Position numbers and translations under genes: made by a program. From Aurantiochytrium sp. KH105 (taxonomy: Eukaryota; Sar; Bigyra; Thraustochytrida; Thraustochytriidae): a DNA stretch of 64,000 nt. Of this stretch, positions 9,884 through 19,748 are shown one piece after another. The notes below the pieces were generated by a model that saw only the letters and a program-made list of their open reading frames with translations, ran no database searches and was not told the origin of the DNA. The stretch lies in contig BGKB01000086.1 in NCBI GenBank assembly GCA_003116975.1, positions 124,001 to 188,000 of the forward strand, given 5' to 3'. Position 1 is the first letter of the stretch; each line of letters begins with the position of its first letter.

Positions 9884-12800
9884 ATGTTTCAAGACTGGAC
9901 GCAGGACCTCAACTCGCAGCGCCTGCAAAGCAAACTCGACGAGGCCGCAGAAGTCGAGCTCGAAGATCTTGCAGAAATCGAGGAGGACCTCGAGGCAGAC
10001 GTCGAGGAGGAGGAGGATGGCGAAAGAGAAAACATCGACATTCTGCGCCAAGTGAGCGATTACGCACGGGAGACCCTTCGCGACGCCCTAGGAGCATCGC
10101 AAACGTATCCCCCCAATGCAGGCAGCCCGCCTCTTAAGCCTTTGCCAGTGCCGGCCGAGCTTCGCACGAGCACGCCACCCATCGAGTCTCTTGATAGCCA
10201 CGTTCGCAAATCAGATGAGGCGCATCCCGAAGCAGGAGCGCCCAAAGCTTCGTCCTCGGAGGACCCCGAGCTTGGCATGCCCGTGGAGGGCAAGGAACAT
10301 CCGAGTCCTGCCGAGGCTCTTGGCGGTACCAAACCCATGCCGGAACCAGGGGCCGCAAAACCCTCGCCTCCAAACAAAGGCGGCATTCCCGCGCTCACGC
10401 GGCTGCAGATGATCCTCGCTCGCGACGCCATTGTCGCGGCACTCGCGCTATTGCTTCCCTTTTTTCCGGCGATTCGCGACATTTCGCAGGGTAGTTCCAT
10501 TCTGATCCCCATCTTCGTCCTGATTCTCGCATTGCGACCTCTCAATGACACCTGCATTGGGGTCGAGGTTCAACAATGGCTTTCATTCGCATTCACTTGG
10601 CCATTCTTTTATGCGTGGTCGGTCTTCATGTTTGTCGTCGCCACTGACAATATCGGCGCATTCATGTTTCTGCTTGGCCTCTTTCTGATTTTTGCCATGC
10701 TGGTCGGTTTGACGAATTCCTACAGCACGCTGTGCATGGTGGTCGAATCCATCACCTACACGCTCGTCCACATTTCAGCATGGCGTATCTACAATTTTCA
10801 GAACGAGCCTGAATCTGAAAAATTCCACCTCGCGTTAGCAAAACTCAACGGTGCCTCGTTTGCCATTGCCCTCCCCTTCTTTCTGCACTGGTTTGGTGCA
10901 ATGGCAATCTTTCCATGGCGCGCAGAAGTGCCAGCAAGAAATGCTCTCTACAGCCGGTACTGCTCGTACGCCAAGATGCTCCGGCGCCTGCGGCCAGTGT
11001 ATGACCGCATCGCCGTGTACACGTTGAACCCAACGGCCCAAACGGAGGCCATTGGCGTTCCTTCGGATTTGCTCGACGCTCTCTCCGAAGCGCGCGAGCA
11101 AGAGGTAGCCTCGATTCCATTGGCGCAAAAGTGGATGGACTCGGCGCTCATGGAAACTCGTTTTCGATTTCGTGGCGAGGGTATGGTGTACGTGGAGCGA
11201 TATGAGCGCACTCTGGGCGTCACTCGAATTGCGCGCTCGGCCGCAACTGATCTCCTTACCAAATTGCAGCGTACTTATGCGCGGATGCGCGCCAATCCCG
11301 AGGAGGCTGCTCGCTCCCTCGAGGCTGAAAAGGCGCTCTTTCTCGAGATCGAGGCTGCAGAGAATGAGAACATGGAAGAGGGCGAGAAGAAGCGCAAGGA
11401 AATGGAGCGCTCGCGAATTCCGATTCTCGTGACGCAAATCAATCTTTTGCTTGAAATGGGCGCACATCGGCTCGCCCAGCTGGCCGCGGCGCCTCCACGG
11501 CAGCGTAGAGAATTCTCTGAAGAGGAGCGTCAAGCTCTACTTCTTTTGAGGCGTGAGCAGAGATTCCTCGACCGACTGGCTAAGAATCTTCATGGTCTCG
11601 CCCTCACTTGGATGCGGCGCTTCCTTCGAAGACATGCGCTGCAGCCTCCCGATGCCTCGAGACCGAATCACAAGGCGTTTTTCAAACGTACCAAGCTTGC
11701 AGCCTACATTCTCGTGCTGCTCAAACTGGTTACTCTGCACCGCAAGGCGTGGCAGGAGCTTGCGGCGGAACCCGGAGCAGATAAACGTCGATGGAAGCGC
11801 GAGTGGCGACTCACCTTTCCCTTTCCCACGAAATTCCTCACCGTGCTCCCAGTGGTTGACCGCGAAACCTTTTATACTCCACTCGACGGCTGTCTGGCTG
11901 TCACGGAGCATGGCGTTTCTGAATTTTTCTCGAGCCGGCTCTGGAAGGTTGCCTTCAAGTTTGCGCTTGGCACCACGCTCTTGGCTTTACCAGGCGTGCT
12001 CGAGAGCTCGTACCAATGGTATTCGTCGGTGCAGCTGCTCAACGCGGTGTTCACCTTTCAAGTCATTCTGTTCAAGACCCAGGCTGGTCTTGTTATTGAA
12101 CGAACCATCCATCGTTTGGTCGGATTGTTTCTCGGTTACCTCGTGATTGGCATTGCCTGGGAGCTCGCGTGCATTCATGGGTGCGCGAGCTCGGGGCACA
12201 AGTGGATTCTCTATGCTGTGGAGCTTTTGTCGCTGGCCGCATATCTTTGGCAAAAGACGAAGATACCTAAACATGGCTATGTCGGTTTTGCTGCCTTTCG
12301 CACGATTGTCAGTCTGTCCGTGGTCTTTGCCGAATCGTTGGACCCTGACTCGGTGGAAATCTGGCAGCAAGGCGGTTTTGTGCTCGCGTCTTCCGCCGTG
12401 GGAGCAGGGGTGGCCCTCGTGCTGGCGCTGCTGCTCTGGCCCGCGAGCGGTCGATCGATGATTCGAGAGGCGCTTTCCGAAGCGTATTTGGACTTTATCG
12501 TCCTTTTCGAGACGATCCTCACGGAGCGGTACGATAAGCCGGATGACATGGTCCGCGAGTTGGCGAATGTGACTTCGTTCGAGAATCGTATCGCGCGTGG
12601 CCTCTTTGGCGACATGACACCGAAGTTGCGCTCGGCCGAGCTGGAGACGATGCAGCACATCAACTTTGATGCTCCCCATGACTTGTACCTCAAGGCTGTG
12701 ATTAGCACACGCCGCATCTGGCATTCATTGTGGAAATTGCATCATCTCGGCGGGATTTACATTTATTTGCGTGACAAAGAAGGGCAAACGCTTGTATCCA

Positions 12801-13195
12801 TGCGACCTAGCACGGCGCGTGATATTTTCGCATCGAATCGCTGGCTCACCTCGGCTTTTGCCGTGATTGCAGCTCGTTTTGGCTCCAAGCGCCGAGATGC
12901 CATGCCTGTGCTACGACCTGTGGCTGCAACGCCGCACGTGCTCGAGGAGATTTTGCAGGATTTTCTTGCTCGGGCGTACAGCGACGATCTCTTTCTCGGC
13001 CGAGTCGTTGCCTCCGATGACCTCTCCATGATGTGCAATTTGCCCCTGCTCAATGACAGTCTCCTAGACATCTCTTACGCACTCGATGACCTATTTACCT
13101 TTATGGAGCGCTTTCTTCGCAAGCCCGAGTACGCAGACCGACTCCGCAAGGCGGAGCGTACGAGCTTTGACCTGTACAATAAGAAGGACGCATGA
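9884..13195 (+). CDS. FUSC / aromatic acid exporter-like membrane protein, paralogue 3
   Basis: 1103 residues and the most diverged of the trio. The longer N-terminal region (about 1-170) is acidic, then Pro/Ser/Ala-rich. Hydrophobic module 1 spans about 172-345, the soluble centre about 345-685, and module 2 about 686-855 (closing LLWPASGR). The C-terminal domain carries ELETMQHINFDA and WKLHHLGG blocks homologous to the other two. Start ATG 9884 opens with FQDW, which matches paralogue 2. Function is inferred only from the family: a FUSC/BRE4-like exporter of unknown substrate. Retention of all motifs, together with the divergence, suggests functional specialisation rather than decay. Confidence 0.72.
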   Translation: MFQDWTQDLNSQRLQSKLDEAAEVELEDLAEIEEDLEADVEEEEDGERENIDILRQVSDYARETLRDALGASQTYPPNAGSPPLKPLPVPAELRTSTPPIESLDSHVRKSDEAHPEAGAPKASSSEDPELGMPVEGKEHPSPAEALGGTKPMPEPGAAKPSPPNKGGIPALTRLQMILARDAIVAALALLLPFFPAIRDISQGSSILIPIFVLILALRPLNDTCIGVEVQQWLSFAFTWPFFYAWSVFMFVVATDNIGAFMFLLGLFLIFAMLVGLTNSYSTLCMVVESITYTLVHISAWRIYNFQNEPESEKFHLALAKLNGASFAIALPFFLHWFGAMAIFPWRAEVPARNALYSRYCSYAKMLRRLRPVYDRIAVYTLNPTAQTEAIGVPSDLLDALSEAREQEVASIPLAQKWMDSALMETRFRFRGEGMVYVERYERTLGVTRIARSAATDLLTKLQRTYARMRANPEEAARSLEAEKALFLEIEAAENENMEEGEKKRKEMERSRIPILVTQINLLLEMGAHRLAQLAAAPPRQRREFSEEERQALLLLRREQRFLDRLAKNLHGLALTWMRRFLRRHALQPPDASRPNHKAFFKRTKLAAYILVLLKLVTLHRKAWQELAAEPGADKRRWKREWRLTFPFPTKFLTVLPVVDRETFYTPLDGCLAVTEHGVSEFFSSRLWKVAFKFALGTTLLALPGVLESSYQWYSSVQLLNAVFTFQVILFKTQAGLVIERTIHRLVGLFLGYLVIGIAWELACIHGCASSGHKWILYAVELLSLAAYLWQKTKIPKHGYVGFAAFRTIVSLSVVFAESLDPDSVEIWQQGGFVLASSAVGAGVALVLALLLWPASGRSMIREALSEAYLDFIVLFETILTERYDKPDDMVRELANVTSFENRIARGLFGDMTPKLRSAELETMQHINFDAPHDLYLKAVISTRRIWHSLWKLHHLGGIYIYLRDKEGQTLVSMRPSTARDIFASNRWLTSAFAVIAARFGSKRRDAMPVLRPVAATPHVLEEILQDFLARAYSDDLFLGRVVASDDLSMMCNLPLLNDSLLDISYALDDLFTFMERFLRKPEYADRLRKAERTSFDLYNKKDA

Positions 13196-14019
13196 ACGAT
13201 TTTTATACGCTTCCCGCAAAAGGCTCCTCGTTGCTTGTGTCGGCCGTCCTACATATACATGCTGCGACCACCCAGCGGGATCTCGGAGCGTTGGCTCTCT
13301 TTCGCCCGCCCAAACAACCGTGATCATGATTTCAGACGGCCTGGCCTGCCTGCCTGTTTGCCTGCCTGCAGCTGCAGCTGCTATCATCACACCCGATCTT
13401 GCTACGCCCTCCCTGCCTGTACCGCCTGTACTCCGTACTGCTTGCTCTCAATCACCATCCATCACACGTGACACGTATCGCATCGCGGGGCATCGCATCG
13501 TCTGGCACGGCGCATCATTGGTAGGCGCAGCCAGACAGGCAGACAGGCAGACAGACAGACAGACAGACAGACAGACCCCTATCATCGAGAAGGTAAGCAA
13601 GCAAGCAAGCAAGCAAGGCGAGCGAATCTTGCTGGCCCCCGCCCGCTCGCCTCTGGCCTCGCGACCCGGCCGGCAGCAGGCTTCTGCCGCGACGCGCGCC
13701 CCGCCCAGGGCCGGCCGGCCGTCCTCGCAGAGCGCGCTCGCGCGCCGCGGGCGCACCGGGCGGCGGGATGCGGCGCGGCGGGATGCGCATGGGAGCGAGG
13801 TGTGCCCGCCCTCCTCCTCTTGTTGGCCATGCCCGCGCAGCGAGTGGCGAGGGCGGGAATATCTTGGCCGAGACGCGGCGATGACGCAGGCGCGGAGGGG
13901 ACTCGACGCAGGGAGACGACTAACAACGCGCGGCGGTGCGGCATCATCAGCATTCGAAGCAGCGTAAGATTCACTGCCGGAGCGAGCGCTCTTTGGAAGC
14001 AAGAAGCAGAAGAAAGAAG
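13196..14019. other. Intergenic; microsatellites and promoter of adenosine kinase
   Basis: No gene seen. It contains an AGAC tetranucleotide run (about 13532-13576) followed by AAGC repeats (about 13592-13616). The last part is a purine-rich leader (GAAG-type) running directly into the adenosine kinase ATG. Confidence 0.6.
13532..13576. repeat. (AGAC)n microsatellite
   Basis: Tandem CAGACAGG then CAGA units seen directly, about 450 bp upstream of the adenosine kinase start. Confidence 0.9.
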
Positions 14020-15087
14020 ATGGTCAAGGCCGAGACGTACGAAGGCCCCGGCGCGCCCGTGGAGCTCGCGGAGGGATGCATCCTGGGAATCGGTAACCCG
14101 CTCCTCGACGTGAGCGCGGTGGTGCCGACCGAGCTCTTTGAAAAGTACGGCGTCAAGCTCAACGACGCCATCCTTGCGGAGGAGAAGCAGATGCCCCTCT
14201 ACGAGGAGCTCGTCAAGGACTACCCCGTCGAGTACATTGCCGGAGGCGCGACCCAGAACTCGATCCGCGTGGCCCAGTGGATGTCGCAGTCCAAGGGCGC
14301 GACCGGCTTCCTTGGCAGCATCGGCCAGGATGACTTTGGCAAGCAGCTTACCAAGGCGTGCACCGACGCTGGCGTGGCCGCTCACTACTACGAGACCACG
14401 GAGCAGCCGACGGGCGTGTGCGCCGTGCTCATCCACGAGGGCGAGCGCTCGCTTGTGACCAAGCTCGATGCTGCCAACTGCTACAAGCACTCGCACACCA
14501 AGTCCGAGGCGATCCAGGCTGTCATCGAGAAGGCCAAGATCTTTTACATTGCTAGCTTCTTCTTGACGGTCCCGGAGGGCCCGGAGACCATCGAGGCGGT
14601 GGCCAAGCATGCGGCTGAGGAGAGCAAGATCTTCGCCATGAACCTTTCGGCGCCCTTTCTCATCGACTTTTTCTCGGAGCAGATGAACAAGGCGCTCCCG
14701 TATACGGACTTTGTCTTTTCCAACGAGACCGAGGCCGAGACCTTTGCCAAGAAGCAGGGCTGGGACTGCGACCTCGCCGAGGCCGCTCTTCGCCTGAGCG
14801 CCATGCCCAAGGTTTCTGGCGCCCGCCCGCGTACCGTGGTCTTCTCGCAAGGTGCGGAGCCGACCATTGTCGCCTTCAACGGCACGGTCACCTACTACCC
14901 GGTCCCCAAGCTCAACACCGACCTTCTCGTCGACACCAACGGCGCGGGTGACGCTTTTGTTGGCGGTTTTCTCGCTCGTCTTGCCGCAGGCATGCCTCTT
15001 GCCGAGTGCGTGCGCAGTGGTCACTATGCCGCGCGCGTTGTCATCCAGCGCAGCGGCTGCAGCGTGCCCCCGCAGCCGGACATTTAG
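14020..15087 (+). CDS. ADK: Adenosine kinase
   Basis: 355-residue PfkB-family kinase that phosphorylates adenosine to AMP (purine salvage; it also clears adenosine from the methyl cycle). The N-terminal GIGNPLLDVSA motif is the typical start of the ADK substrate lid and nucleoside site. GGATQNSIRVAQW (residues about 72-84) is the ADK N-terminal signature. The C-terminal PfkB signature DTNGAGDAF spans 305-313, with D311 the expected catalytic base in the anion hole. Length matches eukaryotic ADK (about 340-360). Start 14020 follows a purine-rich leader. The frame is open 28 codons further upstream, but that extension is basic and non-conserved. The strong codon bias toward C/G third positions suggests high expression. 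No targeting signal is visible, so it is probably cytosolic. Confidence 0.95.
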   Translation: MVKAETYEGPGAPVELAEGCILGIGNPLLDVSAVVPTELFEKYGVKLNDAILAEEKQMPLYEELVKDYPVEYIAGGATQNSIRVAQWMSQSKGATGFLGSIGQDDFGKQLTKACTDAGVAAHYYETTEQPTGVCAVLIHEGERSLVTKLDAANCYKHSHTKSEAIQAVIEKAKIFYIASFFLTVPEGPETIEAVAKHAAEESKIFAMNLSAPFLIDFFSEQMNKALPYTDFVFSNETEAETFAKKQGWDCDLAEAALRLSAMPKVSGARPRTVVFSQGAEPTIVAFNGTVTYYPVPKLNTDLLVDTNGAGDAFVGGFLARLAAGMPLAECVRSGHYAARVVIQRSGCSVPPQPDI

Positions 15088-15120
15088 AAAACGAGGGAAA
15101 AGCAGTCATCAAACATCTGC

Positions 15121-15431
15121 AAGGTATCCCGGATGCTCAGGCTAGGAACGTTTACATTTGTGCACATCTCTGACTTGAACGGCGGCTCTGCTTTTATTCA
15201 TCATTGAGAGAACCATCTTTGTGTTCGCTGCGATCCTTTTGAATCGTGGTAGTTATGCATCTTTTGCTGGCAAAGGTATCCCGGATGCTCAGGCTAGGGA
15301 CGTTTGCATTTGCGCACATCTCTGACTTGAACGGCGGCTCTGCTTTAAAATTCAACATTGAGAGAGAAACATCTTTGTGTCCGCTGCGATCCTTTTGAAT
15401 CGTGGTAGTTATGCATTTTCTTTTGCTGGCA
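15121..15431. repeat. Tandem direct duplication, two copies of about 150 bp
   Basis: Copy 1 runs about 15121-15271 and copy 2 about 15273-15431. Both begin AAGGTATCCCGGATGCTCAG and end TTTTGCTGGC, and differ by scattered substitutions and small indels. They lie just 3' of adenosine kinase, so they may be in its 3' UTR or downstream spacer. Confidence 0.9.
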
Positions 15432-15918
15432 TTTCCCACAACGATATCACCCTAGAGAGCCGTCGTCCTTGTCGAAGCGGCTATTTACTACATGTCAACC
15501 AGGTTTGGGTGTGTAATTTACTGTCTTGAAGGGTGAAGAAATCATGGGTCGGAGTCCTCCTTTCAGTATCGATGTTCAGGTCGATGGCGAGAACAAGGAG
15601 CATTCGGTGATCGAATTGCCATCGTGAGAAGACCCCTTTCACGTCGCTATTCTCCGTTTCGCCCTCCTCGTCATCCGACACACCACATCGCAGCAACTTA
15701 CTGCACGCACTTTGCCCCGCAGAACTGGAACTGCCACCACTGGAACCCGGCCATTGTCGTTTTGTTCTTTGTTCACTATCTTGCATTTCTACTGTCACCA
15801 TGTTTCGCCATGATGGCATGTTGATCGACAATCAAGGTCGGCGTTGCAACAATTCGCAATTCCAAGACGTCGGCAGCAGCAGCAGCAGCCGCCGCCGCAA
15901 GACAGCAAGACAGCCGGC
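15432..15918. other. Intergenic / 5' leader of TTC39-like gene
   Basis: No gene seen. ATGs at 15800, 15810 and 15818 lie in other frames upstream of the chosen TTC39-like start and would form short upstream ORFs. The main frame itself is open from about 15814 but has no ATG before 15919. Confidence 0.5.
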
Positions 15919-17832
15919 ATGCTCGCCGACTGCAGCAGCGGTGTCTCCGTGGACGCGGCCAAGGCCGACACCGGCGTGCCTCGAAGCCAAGACGCCGGCG
16001 CTGATGACAGCAGCAGCGGAGCCCCGGACCCGGACCTGGACCCCGCCACGGCGGAGACGAACGCCGTGGAGCAGCGCGCGGCCAGACACCTCTCAGCCGG
16101 GGAGCTGAGCAAAGCAGATGAGGTCCTCGAGGCGAGCGGCAAGACCAAGTCGCACTATGGCTGCGCGGCGCGATACGCGATGGCCAACGTGCTGAGGCAG
16201 ATTCTTGCCGGAGATCGCAACCTCTCGGACGCTTGCCTCGACCGCCTCAACATCGCCGAAGAGCTTTGCAGCGCGGCAGCAAGCGAGGCGCAACGACGCT
16301 TTTCGGACGCTGCGGCGCCACCCAAGTCGCTCTCGTTTCTGCCCGGACGAGGATCTCCTTTCTCCCACCCGTGGAGCTCGAGCACGAGCGGCAAGAATTT
16401 TGCCAAGTTTTCACCTGTCGCACGCCGCGAACTTGCAGAATGGCGGCGCGCTACGGGAATGCAGGCTCTCATGCTTCTCTTTCGAGCCGTGGTACTCTTT
16501 AGTAAACATGCTCAAATCAAAGGCGCTCTGACGCTGCGCTCCACATGGCTGCTCGTCCGCAGCGCGCCGCAGAAACCCGTAGAGGGCGACCCTGCGCAGT
16601 TTGCGCAACTCGTACGCGGGGTATTTCTGCTCATGCTGAGCAATTTACCCCCCTTTCTGCAAAAAGTCTTTTCGCTAATTGGCTTTGAGTCCGACAAGGA
16701 GGCTGGTCTCGAGCAGCTTGCACAGGCGCTGCAGTCACAAGAGTTCGAGCCCAGCACGCTTGGCACCATCGTTCTCGCGCTGCATCATCTACTTCTCTCG
16801 CAGCAAGAGTACAATGATGACGTTCGGCAACACATGGCAACTGCACACCAGACAATATCTGAGGAGCTCTCGCGCGATCCGCAGTCGGTACTGAGTAAGC
16901 TCGTTGCGTCACACATTTTACGACGCCGCGGAGAGCTCGAGGCGGCCATGAGTCTCTTGGACGATATCGCCCCCTTGGTCATGAGCGAAATTGCTGCGCT
17001 CGGACGACCGGACATTCACGCCTACCGCATCCAATATGACCGCGCGACTTTGCACATGGTGTGTTTTCGTTTCGACACCTCCATCGAGCTTCTCGAACCT
17101 CTTGCTTCGCCCGAAAGCTCATTTGGCGCCAAAGTACTGGCTACTGCCATGCTTTCCTCGTGCTATGCGATGAAGGCTGATCCTGACTTTTCCCGCGCCT
17201 TGGAACTGGTTAACGCGATGGGCCAGGATGTTGATCTCGGGCGAATGGATCGCTCGATCATGCTCAAGCAGACCACGCTTCAACGTCGCGCTCATCGACA
17301 GCTTCTCGGGTTCGAACTTTTATACATTTTCGGGCATCTTAAATGCTACTCGCCCGTGGTGGGCAAAGATCGCGAAGCGAACTTGGCGTGGCTCGCTGCG
17401 CGCCGCGCCGAGATCCTGGCAATTGCAAGGGATACAGGCCTCGAGGCACCGCGTGACCTTTTACGCGTCCCCCCGGGCGCAAACCCTATTGCTCTCGAAG
17501 AACTCGCTGCTTGCACCCTCATCATTGGTCACATTTCGGCTCTGAGCGGGGATCTTTCTGCCGCAGAGGCGGGTCTCGATGCTCTTGCTCGGCCAAAGGA
17601 TGCCGACGAGGCCCTTATCGCTGCATTGGCTGCAAGCGATGCGTATGCGCCGCCTTGGGCAATGTATGAGCTGGCGGCTGTAAAGATGCGCCAAAAGGAT
17701 TACCTCACTGCCAAGAACCTTTTAGAGCGCTCCCAAAAGCTTGCCAAGAGCAGCAAGAGACCATTTTCCTTCAATCACATGCTTGCCTTCAAGTGTGCTG
17801 GGGGTCTGCGCGAGTGTAAAAAGCATCTATGA
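15919..17832 (+). CDS. TTC39 / IML2-family TPR protein
   Basis: 637 residues, helical throughout. The region about 234-262, reading GVFLLMLSNLPP...FSLIGF, matches the hallmark of the TTC39/IML2 (DUF3808) family, where a predicted amphipathic or hydrophobic hairpin precedes TPR-like repeats. The helical pairs after it (about 265-637) fit TPRs. In yeast IML2 is linked to lipid-droplet/inclusion-body clearance; animal TTC39 proteins are linked to lipid metabolism. Neither role is shown here. ATG 15919 is the first in-frame ATG. Upstream in-frame sequence is Gln/Arg-rich without an ATG, so a 5' exon cannot be excluded. It converges on the GID2-like gene across a 400-bp spacer. Confidence 0.7.
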   Translation: MLADCSSGVSVDAAKADTGVPRSQDAGADDSSSGAPDPDLDPATAETNAVEQRAARHLSAGELSKADEVLEASGKTKSHYGCAARYAMANVLRQILAGDRNLSDACLDRLNIAEELCSAAASEAQRRFSDAAAPPKSLSFLPGRGSPFSHPWSSSTSGKNFAKFSPVARRELAEWRRATGMQALMLLFRAVVLFSKHAQIKGALTLRSTWLLVRSAPQKPVEGDPAQFAQLVRGVFLLMLSNLPPFLQKVFSLIGFESDKEAGLEQLAQALQSQEFEPSTLGTIVLALHHLLLSQQEYNDDVRQHMATAHQTISEELSRDPQSVLSKLVASHILRRRGELEAAMSLLDDIAPLVMSEIAALGRPDIHAYRIQYDRATLHMVCFRFDTSIELLEPLASPESSFGAKVLATAMLSSCYAMKADPDFSRALELVNAMGQDVDLGRMDRSIMLKQTTLQRRAHRQLLGFELLYIFGHLKCYSPVVGKDREANLAWLAARRAEILAIARDTGLEAPRDLLRVPPGANPIALEELAACTLIIGHISALSGDLSAAEAGLDALARPKDADEALIAALAASDAYAPPWAMYELAAVKMRQKDYLTAKNLLERSQKLAKSSKRPFSFNHMLAFKCAGGLRECKKHL

Positions 17833-18233
17833 TCATTGAAAGAAAGACCTTTGGACTTACGCGGGCTCATTCGTCCCCAAACTAGCCTTTACTTTTCCTC
17901 ATTTTCGGCGCCTTCTCGTACCCGCGCAAGCCTCGCACATGTCTCGTACAAGCCTCGCACAACTCTCGAAGTATGTATTACATCGTGAAGATTGTTTTTG
18001 TTCTGTTTATTTCGATTTGGGGTTCCGGTTTTGTGTGGGGTTCCTTTGATCTCAGAAACTGTCCGCATTTGCGACTCATTCCCTCTCTCCGTTTCTGTAC
18101 TTTTCCCTTCTTATTTTGCGTGCTTTTTGCCAATGCGCACGTTTCTCGTCCTTGGATATGATGAAAATCAGCTTTGTACTGATTTCCTGTTGTTCGTGTT
18201 CTTCGTGTTTACAATTGCCCCGAGAGCTTTTCC
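17833..18233. other. Intergenic between convergent genes
   Basis: AT-richer 3' flank shared by the TTC39-like (+) and GID2-like (-) genes. Only short frames occur. It presumably holds both 3' UTRs. Confidence 0.6.
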
Positions 18234-19748
18234 TCAGACGTAAAGTCGCATTGCAGAGTACGCGCTCTGATCCACTTGGCAAGTTGGGCATTTGAGACGG
18301 CCAGCCCCAGGTTTGATGATGCACTTCATTGACGCCTTGGCGATGACATGGCCGCAGCTTAAAAGCATCGGTTCGTTGTCTTTCGAGGTTTGCTCCTTTG
18401 AAACAGGGCAAATGATCACAGAGTGAAAGTCATATCGCGTATCCAAGTCCACATTCACAGGTAGCTGCTCAAGGTCCGCCCAAGGCTTTGATGCTGAGCC
18501 TACGGCATTCCCATCAGGAGCAGGCGCCCCTGTTCTCGCCAACGAGACTGCCGTTGACGGACGCCTAGGCGCCGAATCAGCGAAGCTCGAACGACGCGCT
18601 CGTGCAGCGCGGTGCGCAGCAGCCACTTCCGCAATACGGTCCATGAGCGGGTTTGTCGTTGCTGATGAGGACATCGAATCGTCTGCTGCCGCCGAAGCTG
18701 CTGCGCTGGCAGCGCGACGCGCCAAGATGACCCGAAAGTACTTGCGTAACTTTCGAATGCAGAGTCGACCCGCCTGAAGGGCTACAACGAGCGGGGACTC
18801 AGCTGGGATGCCATAGACAAAGCTAGCTTCCGCGCGAAAGATCTCGCGAACCACGCTCTGTTGAGCGGCGACCGCGTTGTGTTCCAGAGGAATTGCAAGC
18901 TTTCCCATGAGCGCTGTTACTGCTACGTTGCCGCCATGGAGCTGTCTTGAAAGTGGGTATAGCTCTTGGCGTGCATATTCGACTGCTGCGCCTGGATCTT
19001 CGCTCGCTACCAACTGAAGAAAGTGCAGCTTGTGCAGCTCAAAGAGGAGTCCCGGAGAGCTCTGTTGCGAGAGTTTTTTGGCATGTTTCAGCGACCATGC
19101 AAGAGCCTTTGTAATGTCCACAGACGCTACGTCTGTCTTACTTTTTGGCATATTTTGGCTCAATGCTTCATCTGGCAGATTACCGGTCGTGTCACCACCG
19201 AGAGTTGACATGATGCTATGAATTTCCTGAAATTGCTCCGCCCGAACTTGATCGATTTCTTGGTCAATCTCGGCAGCAACCTCGCGCGCCAGGTCAAAGC
19301 GGCCGCAGTGCATGTAGTGGTCGACAATGGCGAGCGTGAAAAGGTCAAAGAGCGTCGTCTCTTCGATGTTGTCGTTCTTGGCTGCGTGGCGAAAAATCTC
19401 AACATCCTCGGGCGAGAGGATCTTGTCGAGCGCCTTGCCTAATTTCCCAAGCGCAGCGTGCATGTTTTTGTTGTTTGCGCGAAGCTTGGCCATCGTCGCA
19501 GCCTTTTCAAACCTCGTACCAAGCTCGGCAACGGCAAGCTTGCGTTTCTGCGTTTTGCGAAAGTTTTTGTCCTGACCGTGCTTCTGGGAACTCGCGTCTT
19601 CGTCCATTTCCTCCTTGGCCGCGTCTCGCAAGGCGGTCTTGAACGTCTTCAGGATGGCGCCCAGCGTATCGAGCTCTGCCTCGGTGCCAGAAAACCCCCG
19701 GTCCAGCCGCTTCGCGCACGCGCGCAGCTCCTCGCCGACCTCGTCCAT
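18234..19748 (-). CDS. RMND5: GID2/RMND5-like E3 ubiquitin ligase subunit of the GID/CTLH complex
   Basis: 504 residues. In order: an N-terminal helical region; a LisH-like motif (about 132-162); a CTLH region (about 208-265, with WSLKHAKKLSQQSSPGLLFELHKLHF); an Ala/Ser/Arg-rich linker (about 350-430) longer than I expect for RMND5; and a C-terminal degenerate RING. The ring shows C447, C465, H467, C487 and C490 in the RMND5-type CP...SCGH...LKCPTC pattern, which lacks a full set of canonical zinc ligands, as is normal for GID2. In other eukaryotes GID2/RMND5 with GID9/MAEA forms the catalytic heterodimer that ubiquitinates gluconeogenic enzymes and other targets. Start ATG 19748 is followed by G (+4). 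It diverges from the phosphatase gene at 20283. Confidence 0.88.
   Translation of the reverse strand: MDEVGEELRACAKRLDRGFSGTEAELDTLGAILKTFKTALRDAAKEEMDEDASSQKHGQDKNFRKTQKRKLAVAELGTRFEKAATMAKLRANNKNMHAALGKLGKALDKILSPEDVEIFRHAAKNDNIEETTLFDLFTLAIVDHYMHCGRFDLAREVAAEIDQEIDQVRAEQFQEIHSIMSTLGGDTTGNLPDEALSQNMPKSKTDVASVDITKALAWSLKHAKKLSQQSSPGLLFELHKLHFLQLVASEDPGAAVEYARQELYPLSRQLHGGNVAVTALMGKLAIPLEHNAVAAQQSVVREIFRAEASFVYGIPAESPLVVALQAGRLCIRKLRKYFRVILARRAASAAASAAADDSMSSSATTNPLMDRIAEVAAAHRAARARRSSFADSAPRRPSTAVSLARTGAPAPDGNAVGSASKPWADLEQLPVNVDLDTRYDFHSVIICPVSKEQTSKDNEPMLLSCGHVIAKASMKCIIKPGAGRLKCPTCQVDQSAYSAMRLYV

Noticed and set aside
963-13195. Recent bacterial gene transfer as origin of the FUSC-like genes
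   Set aside because: The long two-module, >1000-residue organisation with large soluble domains resembles eukaryotic BRE4-like proteins, and base composition matches neighbours.
15121-15431. CRISPR-like repeats
   Set aside because: Only two long adjacent copies with no spacers, in a eukaryotic genome.
15194-15439. 81-codon minus-strand frame with two internal repeats
   Set aside because: It is just the translation of the duplicated 3' segment of ADK and has no homologue character.
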